A stretch of 64,000 nucleotides of DNA from assembly GCF_022808815.1 (NCBI RefSeq), contig NZ_JAKZLC010000001.1, forward strand, positions 930,001-994,000. Reading direction: 5' to 3'. Below the pieces are notes generated by a model. That model ran no database searches and was not told the DNA's origin. It worked only from the letters and a program-made list of their open reading frames with translations. This stretch comes from Geothrix paludis (GTDB lineage Bacteria > Acidobacteriota > Holophagae > Holophagales > Holophagaceae). This document shows positions 1 to 7,223 of the stretch, piece after piece. The position numbers and the translations under genes are program-made. Numbering within the stretch: position 1 is the first letter of the stretch; every line of letters starts with the position of its first letter.

Positions 1-95
1 AGGCAGCCGCCCATCATGGCGTAGATGGGCCAGAGGTCCAGGGTGCCGCCCGCGAAATCAATGCGGACGGGGACCCGCCAGCTTTCGACGCTCAT
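1..95 (-). CDS. GHMP-family kinase, N-terminal fragment (runs off the window)
   Basis: The first 31 codons of a minus-strand gene start with ATG at 95, four bases after the cpoB stop codon. They encode a short lead followed by RIDFAGGTLDLWP. This is the usual N-terminal strand of GHMP small-molecule kinases (galactokinase, mevalonate kinase and heptose-7-phosphate kinase relatives), where a conserved Arg-Ile-Asp and a Gly-Gly-Thr form part of the substrate pocket. The tight spacing puts it in the same transcription unit as tolB-pal-cpoB. The ATP-binding glycine loop lies outside the window, so the substrate cannot be named. Family assignment rests on this one motif. Confidence 0.6.
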   Translation of the reverse strand, partial: MSVESWRVPVRIDFAGGTLDLWPIYAMMGGC

Positions 96-99
96 GCGC

Positions 100-816
100 T
101 CAAAGCCCCAGGTCGCTCAGTTCCTGCTGGGCCGTGCGGGCTTCGGCGCTGCCGGAGAACCCGTCCACCAGCTCGCGGAAGGCCTTCACGGCCGCCGGCT
201 TCAGGCCCTGCTTCAGCAGGCACTGGGCCCGCTTGAGCTTGGCAGGCAGGAACTGGGAGGAGGCCGCATGATCCTTGATGATCCGCTCGAACGCCTGCTG
301 GGCCTTGTCGTAGGCCCTCAGGTTGTAGTGGGAGAGGCCGAGGAAGAACAGGGCATCGGGGCGCTTCGCGCTCTGGGGGTAGTTCTTCAGGAAGAGATTG
401 AAGCCTTCGGCGGCCAGGGGATAGTTGCCGCGGTTGTAGTCCAGCACCGCCGCGTTGAAGGCCCGCTCCTCATCGGACACCTGGGCAGGCTGGGTCTCGG
501 CGGCCGCGGGTCGCACCGCCGTCCCGCGGGGCATGCTGTTCAGGCGGTTGTTCAGCACCCGCGTGGTGTCCTGCACCTGGCGCAGGCTCTCCTGCAGATC
601 GGCCTGGAAGCGGCGGTCCTGGCCGCGGGCCTCCTGGGCGGCCTTCTGCTCCGCTTCGGCGCGCTTGTTGCCGTCCTCGACCTGCTGGCGCAGCTTGAAG
701 ACCTCGAGCTTGAGGTCGCCGACTTCCTGCTCCACGCGGCGGAGCTGGTCTTCGGAACTGCAGCCAACGGCGAGGATCACGGCCAGGACGGGGAACAGCA
801 TCGCGCGGGCGCTCAT
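100..816 (-). CDS. cpoB: Tol-Pal system protein CpoB/YbgF (TPR lipoprotein)
   Basis: This is a periplasmic coordinator of the Tol-Pal machine with peptidoglycan synthesis during outer-membrane constriction. The 238-residue product begins with a lipoprotein signal (lipobox LAVGC, Cys19). A Glu/Arg/Gln-rich coiled-coil segment follows (about residues 24-75), then a Pro/Ala linker and C-terminal tetratricopeptide repeats (about 118-235, with YNRGNYPLAAEGFNLFLKNYP and ALFFLGLSHYNL). That coiled-coil plus TPR layout is the family signature. E. coli CpoB is soluble, whereas this copy appears lipidated. It is downstream of pal, but a strong hairpin with a T-rich tail lies between them, so it may be expressed below pal. 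The next gene starts within its terminal codons. Confidence 0.9.
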   Translation of the reverse strand: MSARAMLFPVLAVILAVGCSSEDQLRRVEQEVGDLKLEVFKLRQQVEDGNKRAEAEQKAAQEARGQDRRFQADLQESLRQVQDTTRVLNNRLNSMPRGTAVRPAAAETQPAQVSDEERAFNAAVLDYNRGNYPLAAEGFNLFLKNYPQSAKRPDALFFLGLSHYNLRAYDKAQQAFERIIKDHAASSQFLPAKLKRAQCLLKQGLKPAAVKAFRELVDGFSGSAEARTAQQELSDLGL

Positions 817-842
817 GGGGACTCCGGGACTTTCATCATCCT

Positions 843-874
843 AAACGAAAAGCGGGGGCCGAGGCCCCCGCTTC
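843..874 (-). terminator. Intrinsic terminator or attenuator between pal and cpoB
   Basis: A perfect inverted repeat has arms at 850-860 and 863-873 (AAGCGGGGGCC / GGCCCCCGCTT). Read on the minus strand it is followed directly by TTTTCGTTT. The stem plus U-rich tail is the classic Rho-independent form. It lies after the pal stop codon and before the cpoB start, inside what otherwise looks like one operon, so partial read-through is likely. Confidence 0.8.
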
Positions 875-890
875 GCGTCCTTCGGAACGA

Positions 891-1613
891 CTACTTGAGC
901 TTGAACTCGCCGCGGCGGTTCTGGCTCCAGCAGGCTTCCTTGGCCTCGGTGCAGAGGGGCTTCTCCTTGCCATAGCTGATGGTGGTAAAGCGGGCCTCGT
1001 CCACGCCCAGGGTCTTCAGGTAGGCCAGGGCGGCGGCGGCGCGGCGATTGCCGAGGGCCAGGTTGTACTCGTTGGTGCCGCGCTCGTCGCAGTGGCCTTC
1101 GATCTCGACCTTGGCGGCGGGGTAGGCCTTCATGAAGTCGGCGATGCCCTGGAGCAGCGCGCGATCGTTCTCCTTGATGTCCGACTTGTCGAAGTCGAAG
1201 TGGATGGTCTTGAGGGCGGCCTCGGCGGCGCGCTTGAAGGCGGCGGCCTTCTCGGCCTCGGCGGCCTTGCGGGCAGCTTCCTCAGCAGCGGCCTTCTCGG
1301 CGGCGGCCTTGCGGGCGGCTTCGTCGGCAGCGGCCTTCTCGGCGGCGGCCTTGTCAGCGGCATCCTTGTCGGCCTTGGCCTTGTCCCAACCCTCGTACCA
1401 GCCCGTCACCTTGTGCTGGTTTTCCTTGGCGTCCTTCGCGTTCACGTAGGGGTTGGTGTCGCGGGCCTTGCCATCCTTGAACGCCTGGTACCCCTCGTTG
1501 AACGCCGCCTGGGTCTCGGCCTTGATCTCCTCCGCGGTCTTGGGGGGCTTGCAGGCGAGGCTGCCGAGCGTGAGCACGATGGCAGCGGGGACGAGGTAGG
1601 TTCCGTATCTCAT
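891..1613 (-). CDS. pal: Peptidoglycan-associated lipoprotein Pal
   Basis: This is an outer-membrane lipoprotein that binds peptidoglycan and TolB in the Tol-Pal system. The 240-residue product has a lipoprotein signal (LGSLAC, Cys21). A long linker rich in Ala/Lys/Glu (about residues 80-133, made of repeated KAAAEKAAADEAARK-like units) follows. The C-terminal OmpA-like domain (about 136-240) contains the strand IHFDFDKSDI, the peptidoglycan-binding region EGHCDERGTNEYNLALGNRR and the terminal NRRGEF. A Cys pair (LCTEAKEACW) replaces the loop found in proteobacterial Pal. The protein is longer than the usual 170 or so residues because of the helical linker. A good ribosome site (GGAGGAACAACCCC before ATG) sets the start. 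Confidence 0.95.
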   Translation of the reverse strand: MRYGTYLVPAAIVLTLGSLACKPPKTAEEIKAETQAAFNEGYQAFKDGKARDTNPYVNAKDAKENQHKVTGWYEGWDKAKADKDAADKAAAEKAAADEAARKAAAEKAAAEEAARKAAEAEKAAAFKRAAEAALKTIHFDFDKSDIKENDRALLQGIADFMKAYPAAKVEIEGHCDERGTNEYNLALGNRRAAAALAYLKTLGVDEARFTTISYGKEKPLCTEAKEACWSQNRRGEFKLK

Positions 1614-1635
1614 GGGGTTGTTCCTCCTGGATGAG

Positions 1636-1662
1636 CCTGAGTATAGATGGACAGTACTCAGG
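1636..1662. promoter_or_regulatory. Small hairpin in the tolB-pal spacer
   Basis: CCTGAGTA (1636-1643) and TACTCAGG (1655-1662) form an 8-bp perfect stem with an 11-nt loop, just upstream of the pal ribosome-binding site. There is no T-run on the minus strand, so it is not a standard terminator. It could be an mRNA-stability or processing element. The role is inferred only from position. Confidence 0.3.
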
Positions 1663-1679
1663 TAAATGCGATTTATTTT

Positions 1680-2969
1680 TTAACGCGCCCTAGTCCACTT
1701 GGGACTCTGGCAACCCGCAAGTTCCGTCATCCGCACCACCTGGCGGCCGGACAGATCCGTGGTGAAGATTTGCATGGAGCCGAAGCGATTGCTGGTGAAC
1801 ACAAGCCGGCGCTCATCGGGGGACCAGGCCGGCGATTCGGATGTGCTCACGCCAGTGGTGATCTGATAGGCCTTTCCTTCTCCCAATTTATAGATAAAAA
1901 GATCGAACTTGCCCTCGAATCGCGAGACATACGCGATCATGGCGCCGTTGGGGCTCCAGGCCGGGCTGGCGTTGTACAGTCCTTCACCAGTCAGGCGGCG
2001 GAGGTTGGAGCCATCGTCCTGCATGAGGAACACCTGCGGGCCGCCCTCGCGGTCAGAGGTGAACGCGATCTGTGTGCCGTTGGGATTCCAGCTTGGTTCG
2101 GTATTGATGCCATTACCGTCGGTCAGACGCCGTGCGCGTCCTGTGTCCAGATCCAGCACCATGATGTCGCTGTTGCCGCGCCGATCGCCCTGCACGAAGG
2201 CCAGGCGGCGGCCATCCGGGGACCAGGCCGGCGAGGAGACCATGGCTCCGGAGCCGGTCGCCGGATAGAGCTTCTCGTGGGCGCCATCCCGGCGGCGCTG
2301 GCCCCAGATCTCGGGCGCCCCGCCCTTGTAGGTCACATAGGCCAGACGGCCATCGGCCGCCACCGTGGGCGACAGCGTGAGGCTGCCGTGGCGCGTGAGC
2401 TGCACCAGGTTCGCGCCGTCGCGATCGATCTGGAACAGTTCCTTCACCCCCGGCGCCGTCTGGCGGACGAACACCACCCGGCTGGACGCCACGCCGCGCT
2501 CGCCTGTCAGACGGGCCACGAGGTCGTCGGCCAGCGCATGGGCCATGCGCCGCAGGGGAACCATGCGATCCGCCTTGTAGGGCTTGGTGAACACCGCCTT
2601 CTCCGCGGCGGTGTCGAGCGCGGAGGCTTCAAGCTGAAGGTCCCCGGCAGCCCCCTTCGTGAGACGGACATTAAGCAGCCACTGGGCGCCCGCCTCCTTC
2701 CAGGCTTTCACGGGGGCGCCATCGGCCGGCAGCCGCTCCTGAAGTACCGCGAACACGCCGGTCTCATCGAGATCGCGCTTGAGTACGGCCGTGAATTCCG
2801 TGGCGACCAGGCTGTCATCGATGCCGGAAGCCTTCGGCGGGGTCATCCCCAGCACCAGCTTCGCGCTGCTTGATGCGCTCAACACCACTTCGGTCTGCTG
2901 GGCCTGGAGCGCCAGCCCGGTCAGCGCGGCCAGGGCGCACAGGAAGGTCCGAATGAAGTATCGAGGCAT
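1680..2969 (-). CDS. tolB: Tol-Pal system beta-propeller protein TolB
   Basis: This is the periplasmic TolB, which shuttles between TolA and Pal to maintain the outer membrane. The start at 2969 gives 429 residues with a Sec signal peptide (MPRYFIRTFLCALAALTGLA, cleavage near LQAQ). The N-terminal alpha/beta domain (about 25-170) is followed by a six-bladed propeller whose blades carry the repeated AWSPDGRRLAFV, SWNPNGTQIAF, AWSPNGAMIAYV and AWSPDERRLVFTSNR motifs. An in-frame extension upstream of 2969 lacks a signal peptide and overlaps the Nudix gene, so it was not used. pal and cpoB follow. No tolQ, tolR or tolA is visible in the window, so those components must be encoded elsewhere. Confidence 0.95.
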   Translation of the reverse strand: MPRYFIRTFLCALAALTGLALQAQQTEVVLSASSSAKLVLGMTPPKASGIDDSLVATEFTAVLKRDLDETGVFAVLQERLPADGAPVKAWKEAGAQWLLNVRLTKGAAGDLQLEASALDTAAEKAVFTKPYKADRMVPLRRMAHALADDLVARLTGERGVASSRVVFVRQTAPGVKELFQIDRDGANLVQLTRHGSLTLSPTVAADGRLAYVTYKGGAPEIWGQRRRDGAHEKLYPATGSGAMVSSPAWSPDGRRLAFVQGDRRGNSDIMVLDLDTGRARRLTDGNGINTEPSWNPNGTQIAFTSDREGGPQVFLMQDDGSNLRRLTGEGLYNASPAWSPNGAMIAYVSRFEGKFDLFIYKLGEGKAYQITTGVSTSESPAWSPDERRLVFTSNRFGSMQIFTTDLSGRQVVRMTELAGCQSPKWTRAR

Positions 2970-3006
2970 GGCAGCTCCGGGCCTGGGGAGAGTCCAGCCT
3001 ATCAGA

Positions 3007-3387
3007 TCAGTCCGCGACATCCGGAGAGGGGACGCCCTTGAGGCGGCGGATGAGCTCGTCGTTGGCCGGCGGGATGGGAAGACGCGCCATCTCCTCCAGG
3101 GTGAACCATCCCCAGGCCAGCTCCGTCCGCGGAGCCCCCACCCCATGGACCACGAACGGATGGAGGCGCACGGGCCCCTCCAGCGTCGGCAGCGCAGTGG
3201 CCGCTTCGAGCTTCATGCCGACCTCTTCCATGAGCTCCCGGCGAAGCGCGTCCAGGAGAGTCTCCCGGGCCTCCACCTTCCCGCCCGGGAATTCCCACAG
3301 CCCCGGCATCACAGGATTCGAGGGCTCCCTGCGCTGGAGGAACCAGCGCCCGTCGGACTGGATCAGGGCCAGGGCCACCTCGGTCAT
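3007..3387 (-). CDS. Nudix hydrolase, MutT-like (8-oxo-dGTP diphosphatase type)
   Basis: The 126-residue protein has a complete Nudix box, GGKVEARETLLDALRRELMEE, matching the G-x5-E-x7-REUxEExGU pattern that binds the catalytic metals. The motif LWEFPGGK just before it is typical of MutT/8-oxo-dGTP pyrophosphatases that sanitise the nucleotide pool. Other small Nudix substrates cannot be excluded. Its ATG overlaps the stop of rnhB by four bases (ATGA), so the two are translationally coupled. tolB begins 38 bp downstream on the same strand and may be co-transcribed. Confidence 0.85.
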   Translation of the reverse strand: MTEVALALIQSDGRWFLQRREPSNPVMPGLWEFPGGKVEARETLLDALRRELMEEVGMKLEAATALPTLEGPVRLHPFVVHGVGAPRTELAWGWFTLEEMARLPIPPANDELIRRLKGVPSPDVAD

Positions 3388-4193
3388 TCAAGGCCTTCTT
3401 CACTGGCGAACCGGGCCAGCCGATCCGCATACCGGCGGCGGAGCGTTTCCACCCAGACCAGTTTCAGGCGGCCATAGGCGGGCCGAAGGTCCGTCTGCAC
3501 CCAGGCCTGCAGTTCCGCCACCGAGGCGCAGCCGTCCAGGCTGTGGCGCAGGACCTCGCGAAGGCCTTCATCCACCTGCTGCAGGGCAGCGACCGGCGCA
3601 TAGCTGATGCGGTGGATCGGGGAGACGCCCAGCTCGGCGATCCGGGCGCGGTGGAGGGCCGTCCCGTAGCCTTTGTGCTGGCCGAACCCGTAGCCGGGAT
3701 GCAGCTCTTCCATGGCGATCATGAGCGCGTCCCGGTGGGCCTTGGCCAGGATGCTCGCCGCCCCGACGGCGCAGCTGATGGCGTCCCCATCCACCACCAG
3801 GCGCTCCAGCAGGCCCGTCCCGGGGGCGCGGTTGCCGTCCACGAACAGGATGCGGGGACGGGGGGAGAGGTCCTTCGCCGCCTGCCGCATGGCCATCATG
3901 GTGGCCTCGAGGATGTTCTCCCGGTCGATCGCCATCGGGTCCATCTCGGCGATGCCGAACGCAGGGAGAATGGACTTCAGCTCCGCCGCCATGGCCTCGC
4001 GCTTCTCGGGGCTCAGCTGCTTGCTGTCCCGGACGCCCCTCAGCACATGGCCCCATCGGCGCACCGTGTCCGCGTCCAGCACCGCGCAGGCGGCCACCAC
4101 CGGGCCGGCCCAGGCCCCCCGGCCCGCCTCGTCCACGCCACCCCACGGCACCCCCGGCGGGACATTGCCCAGGTCCCAATCCAGGGGGTTCAT
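3384..4193 (-). CDS. rnhB: Ribonuclease HII
   Basis: RNase HII removes ribonucleotides and RNA from RNA-DNA hybrids. The 269-residue product has the diagnostic GVDEAGRGAWAGPVVAA (Asp21 and Glu22 are metal ligands), VRDSKQLSPEKRE, the strand ILFVDGN carrying the third acidic ligand, and the C-terminal GAASILAKAHRDALM and GYGFGQHKGYGT segments. An extension of about 50 residues follows the core domain and is not recognised. The downstream Nudix gene overlaps by 4 bp. Both proteins guard nucleic-acid quality, so the pairing makes sense. Confidence 0.95.
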   Translation of the reverse strand: MNPLDWDLGNVPPGVPWGGVDEAGRGAWAGPVVAACAVLDADTVRRWGHVLRGVRDSKQLSPEKREAMAAELKSILPAFGIAEMDPMAIDRENILEATMMAMRQAAKDLSPRPRILFVDGNRAPGTGLLERLVVDGDAISCAVGAASILAKAHRDALMIAMEELHPGYGFGQHKGYGTALHRARIAELGVSPIHRISYAPVAALQQVDEGLREVLRHSLDGCASVAELQAWVQTDLRPAYGRLKLVWVETLRRRYADRLARFASEEGLE

Positions 4194-4363
4194 CGGGCCC
4201 CGCCCCGCGCCTTCGGATCAGAAGATTCCATCGTCATGCGACCAAGGTACCCCCGAAGGGAACGGATCCCAAGTCCACCGGACGCGCTCCTTTTTTCGAA
4301 TACACTCGAGCCATCCCCACCTCAACGGATGGACCCAGGTCCCAGCCAGACGAAGGAAGATCC

Positions 4364-6406
4364 ATGCGACTGCTGACCCCTCTGCTGCTCCCGTGCCTGC
4401 TGGCCGCCACCGCCCTCCTGGGCCAGGAGACTGCGCTGGCCCCGGCCGTGAAGGCCCGCGTCACCGAGGCCAGCTTCGAGGTGGTGGTCGCCCGCCCCGA
4501 CCCCGCCAAGGATCCCGTGTCCTATGAGAAGGACCTCCCCTGGGACCTGGTCCCCTTCAACCTCCGCAACGATCCCTACATCTCCATCGGAACCGCTTTC
4601 GCCGTCTCGAAGAACGAGCTGGTGACGGCCCACCACGTGTTCAGGTCCATCCACGCCTCCAAGGGCTACACCACCTGCTACATCCGCGACGCCAAGCAGA
4701 AGGTCTGGGAAGTGGATCGCATCCTGGCCCTGGACGAACAGCGGGACGTGATCCGCTTCTCGGTCAAGGGGCGCACCTTCGACCGGTGGCTGGACCTGCG
4801 CCCCGGTTTCCGCGAGAACGAGCCGGTCTTCACCGTGGGGAACGCGTACGGGGAAGGCCTTGTGATCCGCCCCGGCGAGGTGATCGGGACCCTTCCCGAA
4901 CCCATGAACGGCGCCTGGAACCTGCTGAAGAGCAGCGCCGGCGTGAACCCGGGCAACTCCGGCGGTCCGCTGGTGGATCCCCAGGGCCGAGTGGTGGGCG
5001 TGGTCCTCGGAAAGAAGGACAACATCTGCTATTCCCTGCCCACCGCCGAACTGAAGGCCATGAAATCCCACACGGCTGCCTTCTTCAACAAGGTGACTTT
5101 CAGCTTCTCCCTCTTTCCCGAGAAATCGAAGGCGCTCGAGCGGGTGTTCGATCTCCCGCTGCCGCGGCCGTACTCTGAGCTCAAGCAGGAGATCGCCGTC
5201 CGGGAGAAGGCCTTCTACGTCCAGTCCATGGATGCCCTGTTCGCGAGCCTCCGGGGGGAGCTGTTCCCCGAGGGCGAGGCCAGCGAGGCGGCCATCGGAG
5301 ACATTCCCACCAGCGGCAAGCCCGAGGTGATCTTCCGCGACACGACCACCAAGACCTGGGCGATCTCGGGGCTGGAATACAAGAAGAACGATCTCCCGAA
5401 AAATGGCCGCCTCCTCTATGCCCAGGCCAACAATGTCTACCTCTTCATGCTCCGGCATCCTGACAACGTGGCCGTCGGCGACCTCTTGGCCAAGCCCAGG
5501 GTCGCCATGGACCTGCTGCTGAAAGGCGCCCAGGTCACCCGCACCGTGGGCGGACAGGACATCCGGGTCACCTCCTTCGGAGATCCCTACCAGGTGCAGC
5601 CCCACGTGGACCGCCTCGGGCGCCCCTGGCAGCAGGCCATCTGGTTCACGCCCTACGACGATGGCTCCGTCCTGACCTACACCACCCTGATTCCCGGCGG
5701 CGTGGTCATGGCCGTCAAGTTCGTGGACTCGTCCAGCCTCATGCCCTGGCTCTACGACCTTCCCAAGTTCCTCGACTACACCTACATCCCCTACGCCGGA
5801 GAGCTGCGGGACTGGGTGGAGTACCTGAAGCACCGGGACCGCCTGCCCTCGGCCCTGAAGGACATGGCCTTCGACTTCAAGGAGGGCAAGCACCTCCGCC
5901 TGCAGGCACTCTGGACAAAGCTCGAACTGGATTCCAGCCAGGTCGAGCTCTCCCCGAAGGCCTTCCTCATCCTGAACATGGGCTTCTCCCGGAAGGACGG
6001 GAACGTAGCCTGGGACCTGCGCCGCGTGAGCATCTCTGAAGACGAGGAAGACAACTACTTCGTCCTGCTGAAGCATCTCCATCCCACGCCGAACATGCCG
6101 GATGGCGAGCAGAAGAGCTGGAAGGAGATCGCCAAGCAGCGGCATCCCTACACCCAGCGCACCTTCGAAGAGGAGGGCGCCAGCCGCATCGCCGCGGTGC
6201 ACCCCGCCTTCCTGAAGGCCGGCATGGCGAACGCGGACAGCCCCGATCTGTTCACCCTCTACCTGGCCCGGGTGGGCAAGGTGGACGACAAGGAGATGCA
6301 GGCCCGCCTCCAGGCCCTGCTTCACGCCATCACCCCCGTGACCGGCGTTCCCGAGACCCAGGTGGTACAGGCGCACGCCCCAGCGACGCGCAACGCCGCC
6401 AAGTGA
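4364..6406 (+). CDS. Secreted trypsin-like serine protease (S1/HtrA-type fold)
   Basis: The 680-residue protein has a Sec signal peptide (about residues 1-20, ending ATALLGQ). A trypsin-like domain has an apparently intact triad: His90/91 in ELVTAHHVF, Asp128 in DEQRDVIRF and Ser199 in VNPGNSGGPL. GNSGGP is typical of HtrA/DegP-like and other secreted S1 peptidases. No PDZ domain could be recognised after the protease domain. The remaining 450 or so residues are unassigned and do not look repetitive. The gene stands alone and is convergent with the glycosyltransferase at 6552. The substrate is unknown, and a role in envelope protein quality control or nutrient proteolysis is possible. Confidence 0.8.
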   Translation: MRLLTPLLLPCLLAATALLGQETALAPAVKARVTEASFEVVVARPDPAKDPVSYEKDLPWDLVPFNLRNDPYISIGTAFAVSKNELVTAHHVFRSIHASKGYTTCYIRDAKQKVWEVDRILALDEQRDVIRFSVKGRTFDRWLDLRPGFRENEPVFTVGNAYGEGLVIRPGEVIGTLPEPMNGAWNLLKSSAGVNPGNSGGPLVDPQGRVVGVVLGKKDNICYSLPTAELKAMKSHTAAFFNKVTFSFSLFPEKSKALERVFDLPLPRPYSELKQEIAVREKAFYVQSMDALFASLRGELFPEGEASEAAIGDIPTSGKPEVIFRDTTTKTWAISGLEYKKNDLPKNGRLLYAQANNVYLFMLRHPDNVAVGDLLAKPRVAMDLLLKGAQVTRTVGGQDIRVTSFGDPYQVQPHVDRLGRPWQQAIWFTPYDDGSVLTYTTLIPGGVVMAVKFVDSSSLMPWLYDLPKFLDYTYIPYAGELRDWVEYLKHRDRLPSALKDMAFDFKEGKHLRLQALWTKLELDSSQVELSPKAFLILNMGFSRKDGNVAWDLRRVSISEDEEDNYFVLLKHLHPTPNMPDGEQKSWKEIAKQRHPYTQRTFEEEGASRIAAVHPAFLKAGMANADSPDLFTLYLARVGKVDDKEMQARLQALLHAITPVTGVPETQVVQAHAPATRNAAK

Positions 6407-6413
6407 TCTGCCT

Positions 6414-6439
6414 GGCGCCGGTCCGCGAGGGTCGGCGCC
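6414..6439 (+). terminator. Hairpin just after the serine protease gene
   Basis: GGCGCCG (6414-6420) pairs with CGGCGCC (6433-6439) around a 12-nt loop, eight bases after the stop codon. There is no T-tract, so termination strength is uncertain. The second, better hairpin at 6499-6523 may do most of the work. Confidence 0.4.
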
Positions 6440-6444
6440 CGTTC

Positions 6445-6478
6445 AGCACTTCAGGGATTCCCAGGCAATCAGCCAGGT
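6445..6478 (-). pseudogene. Relic duplicate of the 3-prime end of the adjacent GT2 gene
   Basis: These 34 nt match 6554-6587, the last codons of the glycosyltransferase at 6552-7223, with only two differences. Both differences are synonymous (CTA/CTG Leu and TCT/TCC Ser), and the relic also ends in a stop (TGA at 6443-6445 versus TAG). It encodes TWLIAWESLKC. The copies are 109 bp apart. This looks like a scar from replacement of the gene by a diverged homologue, or from a short duplication. Confidence 0.6.
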
Positions 6479-6498
6479 CAACCCGGATCAGGACCGAG

Positions 6499-6523
6499 CT
6501 TGGCGCTGCGGGGCAGCGCCAAG
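6499..6523. terminator. Bidirectional hairpin between convergent genes
   Basis: An 11-bp perfect stem (CTTGGCGCTGC at 6499-6509 with GCAGCGCCAAG at 6513-6523) has a 3-nt GGG loop. It lies between the convergent serine protease and glycosyltransferase genes and could terminate both. No long T-run follows on either strand. Confidence 0.55.
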
Positions 6524-6551
6524 TGACAAGGCCTGACTGGGTTGAAGCCAG

Positions 6552-7223
6552 CTAGCACTTCAGAGATTCCCAGGCAATTAGCCAGGTATCCATCACCCCT
6601 CTGAAATGGCTCCTCACCGGCCCCGGCTGGTAGATGGCCCGGATGGGCACGTGGGCCCATCGCAGCTTCCAGTCGGCCGCCTTCATCGCGATCTCCATCT
6701 CGATGGCGAACCCGCGCGACTTCAGCTCCAGCCGATCCAGCACCTTCTTGCGGATCATGCGGAAGCCGCTCTGGCTGTCCTCCCAGGTGACGCCGGCGAT
6801 ACGCCCCAGGGTCCAGGTGCCCAGGGCATTGGTGCGCCAGCGCTTGGCCGGGATCTTCGCCCGGTCCAGGAGCCGCGAGCCGATGAGGAAGTCGGCGTCC
6901 GGGTGGATGGCGAGGTGATCCAGGAAGCGCCGGAGGTCGGCCGGATCGTGTTGGCCGTCCGCGTCCAGGAACAGGTAGAAGTCGAAGTCATCGGGGCGCA
7001 GCCGGGCGATGCCCGCCCGCAGGGCCTGCCCCTTGCCCCCGCCCTGCCCCGGCTCCAGGCGCAGTACCTCGGCGCCATGGGCGGCGGCCACAGCCCCCGT
7101 GCCGTCCGAGGAACCGTCATCCACCACCAGCACGCGATGGAGGCCGAACGGTTTCAGGCCCTCCAGCACCGCTCCGATGTGATCCGCCTCGTCGTGGGCG
7201 GCGAGGATCGCGGCGAGCCTCAC
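6552..7223 (-). CDS. Family 2 glycosyltransferase (dolichyl/polyprenyl-phosphate sugar synthase type)
   Basis: The 223-residue cytosolic GT-A protein has the GT2 nucleotide-sugar motifs VVDDGSSDGTG and the metal-binding FLDADGQHDP. It also has GSRLLDR, DSQSGFRMIRKKVLDRL (the acceptor-loop region of polyprenyl-phosphate mannose/glucose synthases) and RSHFRGVMDTW near the end. No C-terminal membrane helices are present, so it probably acts peripherally on a polyprenyl-phosphate acceptor. Sugar and acceptor are not known. Its ATG overlaps the stop of the M61 peptidase gene by 4 bp. A short duplicated copy of its 3-prime end lies downstream. Confidence 0.85.
   Translation of the reverse strand: MRLAAILAAHDEADHIGAVLEGLKPFGLHRVLVVDDGSSDGTGAVAAAHGAEVLRLEPGQGGGKGQALRAGIARLRPDDFDFYLFLDADGQHDPADLRRFLDHLAIHPDADFLIGSRLLDRAKIPAKRWRTNALGTWTLGRIAGVTWEDSQSGFRMIRKKVLDRLELKSRGFAIEMEIAMKAADWKLRWAHVPIRAIYQPGPVRSHFRGVMDTWLIAWESLKC

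Noticed and set aside
4322-6376. Long antisense open frame (684 codons) opposite the serine protease gene, and many similar ones across the window
   Set aside because: High G+C makes antisense frames open by chance. This one has no domain, signal or ribosome site, and its composition is His/Gly/Val/Gln-rich shadow sequence.
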